Below are positions 18,217 through 27,953 of a DNA stretch of 64,000 nt, piece after piece. Origin of the DNA: CAWDMC01 sp963803295. Lineage in GTDB: Bacteria; Acidobacteriota; Terriglobia; UBA7540. Location of the stretch: assembly GCA_963803295.1 (NCBI GenBank), contig CAWDMC010000013.1:310001-374000 (forward strand), in the 5' to 3' direction. The translations under genes were made by a program, and so were the position numbers. Each line of letters opens with the position of its first letter. Within the stretch, counting starts at the first letter, position 1. The notes under the pieces were generated by a model. That model made no database searches, was not told the DNA's origin, and saw only the letters and a list, made by a program, of their open reading frames with translations.

Positions 18217-19266
18217 CTATCGCAACTCTGCCATCACCTCGTCGAGCGCGCTCTTGGGCGGCCGAACCTTTTCCTGAGGCAATGTCGCCAAAGGCTCATC
18301 CACAAGGTTGAGCTGCTCGATAAAATCCGGCTTGTCGGTGTTCACGTAGAACAATCCCGTCACCACTTCGCCCTTTTCATGCGACTCGGTCAGGACGCGA
18401 AGCGCGTCCGCCTTGCAGGTAGGGTCGTAGTCACGATCAAGTTTCTTCAGCAGCAGGTGCGAGCCATCATGCAGTTCGATTTCGGTGTGGCCGCCCGCTT
18501 CGTAATCCACTGAGATGTCGTCGAAATAAGGCACAAAGCTGAGGTCACCCAGAGGCTCCTCGTGATCTTTGACGTAGGAGTAGCTCTTAGTCGAACCCTC
18601 GTGGTCGTTGAAAGTAACACAGGGGGAGATCACGTCGAGCATCGCCGTGCCCTTGTGGGCAATGGCGCCCTTGAGCAGGGCGGAAAGCTGTCGCTTGTCG
18701 CCGGAGAAGGATCGCGCAACATAGGTGGCGCCCAGCTCAATAGCGAGGGCGCAGGTGTCGATGGGTGGCAGGTCATTGATCACACCGGTCTTGAGCTTCG
18801 ATCCGACATCGGCGGTGGCGGAGAACTGCCCCTTGGTGAGACCGTAGCAGCCGTTGTCCTCGATGATGTAGATGATGGGTAGATTACGCCGCATCAGGTG
18901 AACGAACTGACCGATACCGATCGAGGCGGTATCACCATCGCCGCTGACGCCTATGGGAATCAAATGGTGATTACCGAGCATCGCTCCGGTGGCCAGTGAA
19001 GGCATGCGTCCGTGGACGCCGTTGAATCCGTGAGCGCTACGAAGGAAATAGGCGGGGCTCTTGGACGAGCAGCCGATGCCGGAGAGTTTCACCACCCGGT
19101 GTGGTTCGACCCCCATCTCGTACAAGGCCTCGATGATTCGCTCGGTGATCGCATTGTGACCGCATCCCGCACAGAGCGTGGTCTTGTTACCTTTATAAGC
19201 CGCCACCTCGAGCCCTAGACGATTCACTTTTTGCGGTGCAGCCGGCGGAAGGGTGGTTGTCGCCAT
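18217..19266 (-). CDS. korB: 2-oxoacid:ferredoxin oxidoreductase, beta subunit
   Basis: Thiamine-diphosphate-binding subunit of a 2-oxoglutarate (or related 2-oxoacid) oxidoreductase, which converts the 2-oxoacid to acyl-CoA and reduces ferredoxin. Visible motifs: CAGCGHNAITE near the N-terminus, the ThDP motif GDGDTASIG followed by IIEDNGCYGLTKGQ, and conserved Cys residues. The start MATTTLPPA at 19266 is chosen because it leaves only four bases after the stop of the alpha subunit; the frame is open further upstream but would overlap that gene. The substrate, 2-oxoglutarate or pyruvate, cannot be fixed from sequence alone. Confidence 0.9.
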   Translation of the reverse strand: MATTTLPPAAPQKVNRLGLEVAAYKGNKTTLCAGCGHNAITERIIEALYEMGVEPHRVVKLSGIGCSSKSPAYFLRSAHGFNGVHGRMPSLATGAMLGNHHLIPIGVSGDGDTASIGIGQFVHLMRRNLPIIYIIEDNGCYGLTKGQFSATADVGSKLKTGVINDLPPIDTCALAIELGATYVARSFSGDKRQLSALLKGAIAHKGTAMLDVISPCVTFNDHEGSTKSYSYVKDHEEPLGDLSFVPYFDDISVDYEAGGHTEIELHDGSHLLLKKLDRDYDPTCKADALRVLTESHEKGEVVTGLFYVNTDKPDFIEQLNLVDEPLATLPQEKVRPPKSALDEVMAELR

Positions 19267-19270
19267 GATA

Positions 19271-21118
19271 TTACTCTGCCTCCTGCGAAACAATCGAGTC
19301 AGTAATGCTACGGGCGTCAATGGGAAGCCCGTTGTAGTGCAGTACGCTGCGGAGTTTTACGATCTGGTCGCCCTCCAGCGTTAGCCGCAATAGGCCGGCG
19401 AGTTGTGCATCGCGGTTCTGCTCCACGACGTAGACGCGCTGGTGGCATCGGACAAATTCCATCACTTCATCCCTGAATGGAAAACCACGGACACGACAAT
19501 AGTCGGCCTCGACACCAGATTCCTGCTTGAGCTGGTCCACTGTTTCCAGGGTGGCCCAGTGAGTCGTGCCATAGGCGATAATGCCAATTGAACCGTTATC
19601 TGTATTGATGATCTCAGGGGCCGGCATCAGGCTACGCGCCGTCTCGAATTTGCGATTCAGACGATCCATGTTGCGGAGGTAGACTTCCGGCTTTTCGCTG
19701 TAGATTGCCCGCTCGTCGTGGCCGCTGCCGCGCGCAAAATAGGCGGCGTTGGGATGCGGCGTACCGGGCAGCGTCCGGTATCCGATGGCATCGCCGTCTG
19801 GGTCGCGGTAGCGCTCAAATCCACCCAACCTATTGAGATCCTCGACGCTAAGAACCTTGCCCCGTTTGATCGGCTTATCCGGGTACGGGAACTGCTCCGA
19901 CATCCAGTAATTCATGCCCAGGTCGAGGTCACTCATCACGAATATCGGGGTCTGCAACTGCTCCGCCAGGTCAAAAGCCTCCATCGCCATGGTGTAACAC
20001 TCCTTGACGGAACAGGGAAATAATAAGGGATGCTTGGTGTCACCATGCGACAGCAGAGCGGTGGAAAGGATGTCGCCCTGCATAGTGCGGGTGGGCAGTC
20101 CGGTGGACGGTCCGACCCGTTGGATGTCAAATACAACGGCCGGCACTTCGACATAGTATCCGAGCCCGGCGAACTCCGCCATCAGCGAAATACCTGGACC
20201 GGCGGTCGCAGTCATCGAGCGTGCTCCGGCCCAGGCCGCTCCGATGACCATGCCGATCGCAGCCAGTTCGTCTTCAGCTTGCACAATGGCAAAGGAGGCT
20301 TTTTTCGTTTCTGGATCGATGCGGTACTTCTTCATGTATCCGATCAGGGTTTCGCAAAGCGAAGACGATGGAGTGATTGGATACCAGGTGACCACGGTTA
20401 CACCTGCGAACATGCAGCCGAGCGCCGCGGCCGAGTTGCCGTCAATCAGGATCTTGCCTGCGGTTTCGTTCATGCGTTCTACGAGGTAGGCATCTGCTTT
20501 TTCGAGATTCTCGGTGGCAAATTCATGACCTGCGACGACCGCATTGAAGTTCAGGTCAGCGGCCTTGACTTTTTTGTGGAACTGCTTGCGAACTGCCTTT
20601 TCGATCTCCGCCATCTCGATCCCAAGCAGTTTCGCCACAACGCCCACATAAACCATGTTACGCACGAGCTTTCGCAGCTTGGCATCCGGGCAGACCGGCG
20701 CTACCAGCTTGTCGAAGGGCACGGGATAGAAGACCAGGTCATTACGCACCTGGCTAAGATTCAGTCTTTCGTCGTAGACGACCGCTGCTCCGGGATCGAG
20801 CGAACGCACGTCTTCATCTGCCGTCTCAGGATTCATCGCCACAAGAAAATCGATCTCCTTGCGGCGGCCGATATATCCGTGCTTGGAAGCGCGAATCGTA
20901 AACCAGGTAGGCAATCCGGCTATGTTGGAAGGGAACAGGTTCTTCCCGGAGACTGGTATACCCATCTGGAAGATGGCTCGCAGTAGCACCATGTTCGAGC
21001 TCTGGCTGCCCGACCCGTTTACGGTGGCGACCTGAATACTGAGATCGTTTACTACGCGCCGGCGTTCCGGAGTTGTCTCCGCACCGCTCACCGCGATTTG
21101 AGTCGTGGCCATTATCAT
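19271..21118 (-). CDS. korA: 2-oxoacid:ferredoxin oxidoreductase, fused gamma-alpha subunit
   Basis: The partner of the downstream beta subunit. The 615 residues combine an N-terminal gamma-type domain (about 1-210: VATVNGSGSQSSNMVLLRAI, NLFPSNIAGLPTWF) and a C-terminal alpha-type pyrimidine-binding domain (from about 225: GNSAAALGCMFAGVTVVTWYPITPSSSL, TATAGPGISLMAEFAGLGYY). Gamma-alpha fusion is common for KorA of this class. The complex links the TCA cycle to ferredoxin in anaerobic or microaerobic bacteria, and aerobic acidobacteria also carry it. The gene pair forms an operon read leftward. Confidence 0.9.
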   Translation of the reverse strand: MIMATTQIAVSGAETTPERRRVVNDLSIQVATVNGSGSQSSNMVLLRAIFQMGIPVSGKNLFPSNIAGLPTWFTIRASKHGYIGRRKEIDFLVAMNPETADEDVRSLDPGAAVVYDERLNLSQVRNDLVFYPVPFDKLVAPVCPDAKLRKLVRNMVYVGVVAKLLGIEMAEIEKAVRKQFHKKVKAADLNFNAVVAGHEFATENLEKADAYLVERMNETAGKILIDGNSAAALGCMFAGVTVVTWYPITPSSSLCETLIGYMKKYRIDPETKKASFAIVQAEDELAAIGMVIGAAWAGARSMTATAGPGISLMAEFAGLGYYVEVPAVVFDIQRVGPSTGLPTRTMQGDILSTALLSHGDTKHPLLFPCSVKECYTMAMEAFDLAEQLQTPIFVMSDLDLGMNYWMSEQFPYPDKPIKRGKVLSVEDLNRLGGFERYRDPDGDAIGYRTLPGTPHPNAAYFARGSGHDERAIYSEKPEVYLRNMDRLNRKFETARSLMPAPEIINTDNGSIGIIAYGTTHWATLETVDQLKQESGVEADYCRVRGFPFRDEVMEFVRCHQRVYVVEQNRDAQLAGLLRLTLEGDQIVKLRSVLHYNGLPIDARSITDSIVSQEAE

Positions 21119-21506
21119 TCCCCCAAAATAACCGGCTTAGCGGCAAAATGGTGCGCCGCGCCGAATCGCTCCAAGTCGGCCATGCGCGCCTTTTTACTGT
21201 CAGAAGGTTCGTGCAACAGAACGATCCACTATCAAGGGCGAGGTGACCAGCCGGACCCTTTTCGCCCGGATTGTAAATGGTAGACGTGCTCCGCAGTAAA
21301 CCCGAGCCAAATTATTTCCACCCTTGAAATTATAGCAGATGCAGGCATCACAAGCGACAACAAGATCCTGATCTCTGTAGTATTCTCTGGTGATTGTGCT
21401 AAAAGGATTTTTGCTACCGCCATCAGAGCATGGGCAGATGAGTCAATTAAATGCCGAAGCGATATACTGCAACAGCTAAAGGGATATACTCAGCAGAGGA
21501 GGACAT
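21119..21506. promoter_or_regulatory. Divergent promoter region korA / osmC
   Basis: No gene. A perfect TATAAT on the minus strand at 21329-21334 could be the -10 box for korA, with no strong -35 box. On the plus strand, TATACT at 21463-21468 and GAGGAGG just before the osmC start are the likely -10 and ribosome-binding sites. Confidence 0.35.
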
Positions 21507-21956
21507 ATGGGGGCAAAGAAATCTTACAAATCTTTTCGTTTTGACAATGACCTTGTATGGACAGGCGAGCGCAGCGGCCGCAGCACTGCTCCGGGCAAGC
21601 CGGAATTGGTGGTCGGCAGTCCGCCAGAATTCAGGGGTCAGCCTGGGCAGTGGTCGCCCGAGGATTTGCTTGTCGGCAGCCTCGGTGCCTGCTTGATGCT
21701 CACCTTTCTCTCCTTCGCCACCCACAAGAAGGTGACGGTACTGGCCTATGAAAGTCACGCCGAAGGACTCCTGCAGAATCTGGAGGGCAGATATCGGGTC
21801 ACAGAGATCGCCGTTCGCGCCCGTATCGCCGTCGAAACGGAGGCCGACCTCGAAATCGCGCGGGAGGTCTCGAAAATCGTGGAGGAGAACTGCTTTATCT
21901 CGAACTCAATCACGGCAAACGTGGATTTCATCCCGGAATTTCGGATAGGAGTCTAA
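21507..21956 (+). CDS. OsmC/Ohr-family peroxidase
   Basis: A 149-residue cytoplasmic protein of the OsmC superfamily, which reduces organic hydroperoxides with a Cys pair. The two redox Cys residues are present: C62 in SLGACLMLTF and C129 in EENCFIS. The N-terminus (FDNDLVWTGERSGR) fits the OsmC rather than the Ohr subgroup. A strong ribosome-binding site GAGGAGG precedes the ATG. It stands alone, and no regulator of the OhrR type is near. Confidence 0.85.
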   Translation: MGAKKSYKSFRFDNDLVWTGERSGRSTAPGKPELVVGSPPEFRGQPGQWSPEDLLVGSLGACLMLTFLSFATHKKVTVLAYESHAEGLLQNLEGRYRVTEIAVRARIAVETEADLEIAREVSKIVEENCFISNSITANVDFIPEFRIGV

Positions 21957-22106
21957 CCGCCAACTAGGGGAGGGAGGCCCTCCATTCTGGCTCCCGCCTC
22001 CTGATTCCTGCTTATCGAGCCAAGACCGGGTTCGGTGGCGCTCGGCGACCGTCACTTGCATATCGTGCGCCAGATGTACCACTTGTTGCACCAGCCTTCT
22101 ACCCTG

Positions 22107-22730
22107 GAAGAACAGTCCGGTCTTCTTGCGCATCTCGACCTGAAGAACGCCATCCATGTCGGCCATCCACCGGCGGCGGAGAGGTGACGCACTGTCTGGG
22201 CCGGCATGGCGAAAGCCGGGTGGCCAAGGCAGCGCTGGTCAGCGCGGTGCCGCCGTTAATGGTGAAGGCGCCGGCCAATCCGCTCGGCCTTCCCAAGGAA
22301 GTGTTTGATGGTATGCAGGCGCAGCTCGCCGCCAATCGTTCGCAATTCTATCGCGACCTGCCGGCCGGGCCTTTCTATGGCTACAATCGACCAGGCGCGA
22401 AAGCCTCGGAGGCCGTCATCCAAAATTGGTGGCGCCAGGGCATGATGGGGGGTGCCAAGGCGCATTATGACGGCATTGTGGCCTTTTCGCAGACGGATTT
22501 CACGGAGGACCTCAAGAAGATCACCGTTCCGGTGTTGGTTATGCACAGCGAAGACGAACAGATCGTTCCCCTATGTCGCCTCCGGGCCGCTGTCCGCAAA
22601 GTTGCTGAAGAACGGAACCCTGAAAACCTACAAGGACCTTCCGCACGGCATGCCCACCACCCACGCGGACCAAATCAACGCCGACCTGCTTGCATTCTTC
22701 AAGGGCGCAGCTACATCAGCAACGGCTTAA
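22107..22730 (+). pseudogene. Decayed alpha/beta-hydrolase (chloroperoxidase-like)
   Basis: The reading starts at about 22107 in one frame (AHLDLKNAIHVGH), resumes one base short after 22166 (TGGGEV; RVAKAALVSAVPP; VPVLVMHSEDEQIVP), and again one frame on after the CCCC at 22568-22571 (YVASGPLSAKLL; GMPTTHADQINADLLAF). Joined, they match the C-terminal two-thirds of a non-heme chloroperoxidase/arylesterase. The GHSTGGG nucleophile elbow is broken by loss of a T, and the 5' third is absent. With two indels and a missing N-terminus this is almost certainly a dead copy. Confidence 0.8.
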
Positions 22731-22946
22731 CAAGTTCTCTCGGAAAGGGAGACGTACCGCAATCTCCGGTCAAATCGATCGACTCCCCCCGCCCTCGGTT
22801 TTCCCGCCAGGGGAAGGGGAGAGTCTCGTTCCACAAAGGAACTCGGCCATTAACGCCTACATGTCGGACGTAGACGTGGTGAATGCGTTCTTCGTCTGAT
22901 ATTTTCGATCGAAATCCCACATCGAGCAGCGCTCTTTTCCAGGATC

Positions 22947-25900
22947 CTAGAAAATGACTTTGGCGCCGACCTGGATATTGCGCGGAGGCGTGATATTTCC
23001 GTTCCACATCCCAAAGGTCGCATTCGAAACATCCGTGACAAACGCGGCGCTTGCGTTAGTACCGGCATAGTTAAAGGTATGCCAGTTCCACAGGTTGAAG
23101 AACTCCGCTCGTATCTCGAGCCTCACACGCTCAGTGATGGTGGTTTCTTTGGTCAAGCCGAAGTCGTGGTTGTGGAATCCAAAGCCTCTGAGGTTTGAAA
23201 TCCGGGATCCGTGGCCGAAGTTGAAGACACCGCCGGAAAGTTCTCCAGTCGGCTCAAAAGCGGCCACATTGAAAAGAGGCCCTTTACCAGGATCAAACTT
23301 GCTTTTGTCCTGAGCGAACGGGTCGGCGCCGGGGATGAGGGCAGGAATGCAAGCCTCGCGGAATTGGCCAGGCAGGTTGCTGCTGCATTGACCGTTGCGG
23401 AAGTAGAAAGGAATCGGCGAAGACGCACGGAAGATGCTGGTCGCTTCCCATCCCCCAATGAGCCTGTCGACGACGCCGCCCGTGTTCAAGAAGCGCTTTC
23501 CCTTGCCAAATGGCAGTTCGTAGATGAGCGCTAGCGAAAAAACTTGGGGAGTGTCATCGACAGCCAAGGCCTTATTTCTCTTTCGCTCGTAGGGCGAGAT
23601 CTGCCCGTTCTCGTCGCCCTGAGCGAAAGCCTGCGTGTTATCCGAACTGGTCAGCAGTTTGGAGAGCGTATAGGAGGCGAGCATCGAAGTCCCGTGTGAG
23701 AAACGCTTCTCTGCCTTGAGCTGGAAAGAGTGGTATGTGGAGTTGCCGGCGTTTTCATTCAAGCCGGTAATTCCGGTGCAGTACTGCGGATACGGGAGGA
23801 GCGCCTGCGCCACCGTAGGCGAACAGGCAGTCATTTGCTCGATCCAGCCCGGGTAAGGAATAGGCACGCCATCAAGCGACGTCTGGCCTGAGCCCGGCGT
23901 GAACTGGTCAAGAAGCTTCGGTCCTATGCTTTGCAGTTTAGGATCCAAGGCGTTGAGAGGAAGTTCTGAGGACGCCAGCCGGGTGCCCTTGTTCGCTACA
24001 TAGGCGGTGCTGATGTAGAAATTATCGGTAAACTGGTGCTCGATGGTCAGGTTCCACTGCTGGGAATAGGGGAGGCGGTTGGCATCGAACGGGCGATAAT
24101 CCCCTCCACCGTTGTTGGCTGCCTGCAATCCCTGTCCGTTGAGTGCATCCGGACTGATGAAGGGCGGACGGTGGAAATTCTGCGGAAATCCTTGGTTAAG
24201 GATAAACGCAGGCTGTAGGCCTCCGAGCGAACTGGTAAACGCCACGTTTTCGTTGAAACCGTCCGTCGAAATACCTCCTTCCCAACCGGGATAGAAGGCC
24301 TGGCTGTAAAAAATGCCATAGCCCGTCCTGATCACCGTCTTGGGAGTCCAGCTATAAGCAATGCCCAGCCGAGGCGCGAACGCCTTATAAAAAGTGTACT
24401 CGGGGTGACGACGCCCGAAGCTGGCGTCGCCCCACCTGGTCCCCGCAAACACCAGGCGGCCGGGCCGGCCACCAGCTCCCGGATTTGCTCCCAGGGGATC
24501 GAAGAAGGAGAAAATGTCCTTCTTTTCGACTGAGGGCTGCACGACATCCCAACGCAGGCCGTAATTGATGCTTAGCTTGGAACTCACCTTCCAGGTATCC
24601 CCACCATAGGCGGCGAAAGAACGTCCCTGGGGGTGCCACGTGAGCGCCGTGCGGAAGTCCACGTTGGCGTTGTCGACGTATCCTAGCAGGAAACTAGCCA
24701 TGTCACTGCCGCTGTTGATTCCGGGGAGACCCGTATTGAGCTGTGAGAAGTTGAAGGTCCCGGAACCGTTGCGTTGAACGTTCTGCGGATAGGCGAAATA
24801 GCGGCCCTCTGCTCCAAACTTGAGCGTGTGCCTGCCGCGAACCAAGGTAACCAAGTCATTCAAAGCGTAGGTGGGACGGGTGGTCAGGAAATCGTCGTTC
24901 CCCCCATACCCATAGTAATTGGCAAAACGGATCGCGGGTGCGTGCACATGGTTGAAAACGCCTGCAACCTTTGGAAGCTGATCCACGCAGCAATCGCTGA
25001 AATTGTAAAGGTGAGTGTACCAGTTGAGGTAACCGATTCCAAAGTGGTTCAACAGGCTGGGCGAAATGCTCCAGTCCCAGTTGATCCTGGGCGTGTGAGC
25101 ATGGTCTTTGTCCCGAATACTACTGCGATCCACCACAAACGGCAACTCTGATTGAAAAAGAGGAGGCACTTTGGTGTAGTGCTCCGTCACAAAGATGTGG
25201 TGCTTGGCGCCAAGGTAATGGTCGACCCGGATATCCCATTTATCGGCGTTGAAAAAACTCGTTGGCGTTCCCTGGGGAACTTCGTAGTTCTGAAGCACGC
25301 CCGGGCGATTAGGTAGCGGCACTTTGCTGAGCCATTGGGGGGCGAGCGAGTTAACCAGCCGGGGGTCCGTCGGGCAAATGACGTTTGGCGTCGTGCCGTT
25401 GCATCCCATGAATTGACTGCGTGTGACGTTGCCCGCACTTAGAGGCTGGGACGGATCCAAGGGACGGGTGGTGGCCGGGTCATAGATCGGGAAGGGCCAC
25501 TCGCTGAAGTCCCCGCTCCTCATCTTCTCGGTCGGCAGGCTCTCGATGGGTTTGGTCGTAGCGCCGACCGCACGGAATCCCCCAAAGTGAACGAAGAAAT
25601 ACGTCTTTCTCGATCCTGTCCAAAGCACCTTGGGCACCTTCGCCGGTCCGCCGATGTAGGCGCCATAGTCGTTCTCAAGGTCTACGCCTCGGTTGGCCAC
25701 CCCCCAGGGACGGGCGTTCAAGACCGTATTGCGGTGGAACTCGTAAGCGCCCCCGTGGAAATCATTGGTTCCGGACTTCGTGACCACAGTGATCACTCCC
25801 GACGTAGTCAGTCCGTACTGAGGCTCGTAGTTAGAGGCGAGAATGCTGACCTCCTCGACGGCCTCGGGAGCAATCGGCATATCCGAAAACGCGACCATTC

Positions 25901-26519
25901 CGGTTTGGTTGAGCAGACCTTCTTGCATGGTCACGCCATCGAGCGTCGCTTCGTCGCCGGTCTGCAAGCCACCATTGATGCGCGCGTTAAAGGGCGCGTT
26001 CGAGGCGCCGGTGGTGACACCGGGCATCAGGATCACAAACCCCAGTGCCGACCGCTTGGCGCCGGAGGCCAATAAGGGGAGTGCTGATATTTGGGATGGA
26101 GTGATCGCCTGTTTAAGCTCTGCATTGTCGTAATTGAGCGGAGAGGCATTGGCGTTTACTTCCACGGTCTGGGTCGACGTACCCAGCTGAAGCGCGACGT
26201 CCACACGCAAGGACTCGTTCAGGTTCACCGCGATGCCCCTCTGCACAAAATCGCGGAAGCCGCCCGCCGTGGCTTTCAGTTCGTAAGCGCCCTGTTGCAG
26301 ATTCCCGAACGAGTACAGTCCGTCCTGACCACTGGTAAAAGTCTGGACTGAACCAGTTCCAATCGCCGTCAGCGTCACCTGCGCGCCTGGAATGACCGCG
26401 CCGCTAGGATCGGTGATATGGCCGCTGATTGAGGCATTGAAGCTCTGGGAGAATGCCAGAGCAGACGAAAGCAGGGTCAGGATAGGCCAAAGCCAATACG
26501 CCGACTTACATCGCTGCAT
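22947..26519 (-). CDS. TonB-dependent receptor with carboxypeptidase-regulatory domain
   Basis: An outer-membrane protein of 1,190 residues from the ATG at 26519, preceded by GGAGG. A signal peptide (LWPILTLLSSALAFSQ) is followed by a CarboxypepD_reg-like domain (ISGHITDPSGAVIPGAQV, LYSFGNLQQGAYEL), a plug domain (VEVNANASPLNYDNAELKQA) and a long beta-barrel that ends in an aromatic/hydrophobic tail (NIQVGAKVIF). This Oar-like architecture is one of the commonest outer-membrane families in Acidobacteria; the ligand is usually a glycan or other large molecule. It is the only TonB-type receptor here and reads away from two TPR genes. Confidence 0.88.
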   Translation of the reverse strand: MQRCKSAYWLWPILTLLSSALAFSQSFNASISGHITDPSGAVIPGAQVTLTAIGTGSVQTFTSGQDGLYSFGNLQQGAYELKATAGGFRDFVQRGIAVNLNESLRVDVALQLGTSTQTVEVNANASPLNYDNAELKQAITPSQISALPLLASGAKRSALGFVILMPGVTTGASNAPFNARINGGLQTGDEATLDGVTMQEGLLNQTGMVAFSDMPIAPEAVEEVSILASNYEPQYGLTTSGVITVVTKSGTNDFHGGAYEFHRNTVLNARPWGVANRGVDLENDYGAYIGGPAKVPKVLWTGSRKTYFFVHFGGFRAVGATTKPIESLPTEKMRSGDFSEWPFPIYDPATTRPLDPSQPLSAGNVTRSQFMGCNGTTPNVICPTDPRLVNSLAPQWLSKVPLPNRPGVLQNYEVPQGTPTSFFNADKWDIRVDHYLGAKHHIFVTEHYTKVPPLFQSELPFVVDRSSIRDKDHAHTPRINWDWSISPSLLNHFGIGYLNWYTHLYNFSDCCVDQLPKVAGVFNHVHAPAIRFANYYGYGGNDDFLTTRPTYALNDLVTLVRGRHTLKFGAEGRYFAYPQNVQRNGSGTFNFSQLNTGLPGINSGSDMASFLLGYVDNANVDFRTALTWHPQGRSFAAYGGDTWKVSSKLSINYGLRWDVVQPSVEKKDIFSFFDPLGANPGAGGRPGRLVFAGTRWGDASFGRRHPEYTFYKAFAPRLGIAYSWTPKTVIRTGYGIFYSQAFYPGWEGGISTDGFNENVAFTSSLGGLQPAFILNQGFPQNFHRPPFISPDALNGQGLQAANNGGGDYRPFDANRLPYSQQWNLTIEHQFTDNFYISTAYVANKGTRLASSELPLNALDPKLQSIGPKLLDQFTPGSGQTSLDGVPIPYPGWIEQMTACSPTVAQALLPYPQYCTGITGLNENAGNSTYHSFQLKAEKRFSHGTSMLASYTLSKLLTSSDNTQAFAQGDENGQISPYERKRNKALAVDDTPQVFSLALIYELPFGKGKRFLNTGGVVDRLIGGWEATSIFRASSPIPFYFRNGQCSSNLPGQFREACIPALIPGADPFAQDKSKFDPGKGPLFNVAAFEPTGELSGGVFNFGHGSRISNLRGFGFHNHDFGLTKETTITERVRLEIRAEFFNLWNWHTFNYAGTNASAAFVTDVSNATFGMWNGNITPPRNIQVGAKVIF

Positions 26520-26907
26520 TTTGCGACCTCCAGTTACTAGCGTCCGTCTCCCAACGTCTCGTCCGCATGTGGCCACCAACGTGCCGTCTCACCGCCCGGG
26601 TAGCCAAAACCCAGAGTCGAGAGTGCAGGCATTCCAGAGGAACTTGGAACGCAATCGGCTCCAGCGCAAGTTAGTTGAGAAAGAGCTCTCCGCTCCTTGG
26701 TCCGAGGTATTATCACCAGCGGCAATATCTGTCAAGGAGAAAGTGGAGAAAGGGGAAGGAAGAGCAGGCTTGACCCGAGGGTTTGCGCGCCGGATGCGAT
26801 GCTGGTTCTCGCGACAGCCCCGAATTCGAGAGCAGGCAGGACCTCCTCCAGGTCGGGGCTTCAGTTTGGGCAACGCTTCGAGTATATTGGAAACTTTACG
26901 AATCGCC
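26520..26907. promoter_or_regulatory. Divergent promoter region, receptor / TPR genes
   Basis: About 390 bases with no gene, lying between the receptor (leftward) and the TPR gene (rightward). GGAGG just before the receptor ATG and a TATATT near 26883 are the only signals noted; no -35 box was found. Confidence 0.3.
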
Positions 26908-27897
26908 ATGAAGATGCTTCCGATTGTAGGTCTGCTCCTAACCTTCCCGGCAGCGGTTGAGGTCGCGCAGGCGCAACAATTGCAATTGGAAGATGTTCCT
27001 AGAAGCGGCCTGAATCCGGGAGAAGTTCCCACAGGACCGCTCGATCCCAGTAAGGTTTCGGCGCTGCAGCAAGCGATCAAATCCCGCGATTACAAGCGTG
27101 CCGAGATCCTGCTCACGCGCGAGATCGACGGCCATCCCCAGAACGCCGCTCTTCTGTCCTGGCTCGGGAGGATTTACTTTCTGGACGGTGCTTATCTCAA
27201 ATCCTCGGCAGCTATGAGAAAGGCGGAGGGTTTATCGGCTCTCGACAACTCCGATCGTTTTACGCTCGCGCTGTCTTACATCATCCTCAAACATGCCGAT
27301 CAGGCAAGGACCGAACTCGAAAAGCTAGCTGGCTCGACTCCCCGTGATCCCAGGTACCCTTATTGGCTGGGACGCCTCGACTATGACGCGCAGAACTTTA
27401 CTTCGGCCATGGTCCACATGAAAAAAGCGCTTGATATCGATCCCGTATTCATGAAAGCGTACGACAACCTCGGACTATGTCAAGAGGCACTAGGTCAGCT
27501 GGAACCTGCAATCCAAACCTATGAGCAAGCTATTAAGTTGAACAGCAGCCAGCACGTTCCCTCGGCTTGGCCTCCTCTGAACCTGGGGATACTGCTCGTC
27601 AAGTTAGGCAGATTAGACGAAGCTGAAATCGTGCTGCGAGAGTCTCTTCGAGACGATCCGCGTTTTCCAAAGGCGCATTACCAAATGGGCTTACTTCTCG
27701 AGAAACAAGGAAAACTCGACTTAGCGATCAGTGAACTCAATCTCGCTGCGCAATTCGATCCGGACTATCCCGAGCCCCACTACGCTCTCGGCAAGATCCA
27801 TCGAAAGCGGGGCAATACAAGAATGGCAGACGACGAGTTCAAATCGTTTCAGAAGCTGACGCTTGCTAAGAAGGACACACCGATGTCTGCGCGCTAG
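26908..27897 (+). CDS. Secreted TPR protein
   Basis: 330 residues beginning at the ATG 26908. The start is chosen because it begins a clear signal peptide (MKMLPIVGLLLTFPAAVEVAQAQ), and the 516 bases of open frame before it are unlikely to be translated. Roughly seven TPR-like helical repeats follow (PQNAALLSWLGRIYFLDGAY; PVFMKAYDNLGLCQEALGQL; PRFPKAHYQMGLLLEKQGKL; PDYPEPHYALGKIHRKRGNT). Probably periplasmic, serving as an adaptor. The next gene is also a TPR protein read in the same direction 56 bases later, suggesting an operon. Confidence 0.72.
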   Translation: MKMLPIVGLLLTFPAAVEVAQAQQLQLEDVPRSGLNPGEVPTGPLDPSKVSALQQAIKSRDYKRAEILLTREIDGHPQNAALLSWLGRIYFLDGAYLKSSAAMRKAEGLSALDNSDRFTLALSYIILKHADQARTELEKLAGSTPRDPRYPYWLGRLDYDAQNFTSAMVHMKKALDIDPVFMKAYDNLGLCQEALGQLEPAIQTYEQAIKLNSSQHVPSAWPPLNLGILLVKLGRLDEAEIVLRESLRDDPRFPKAHYQMGLLLEKQGKLDLAISELNLAAQFDPDYPEPHYALGKIHRKRGNTRMADDEFKSFQKLTLAKKDTPMSAR

Positions 27898-27953
27898 CTG
27901 AAAGGCATTTGATAGCCGGATCGTGAGAAAATCGTCCGCACGGCGGCGGTCTC

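Noticed and set aside
21906..22166. Minus-strand 86-residue frame between osmC and the haloperoxidase remnant
   Set aside because: Overlaps osmC and the pseudogene; no ribosome-binding site or motif.
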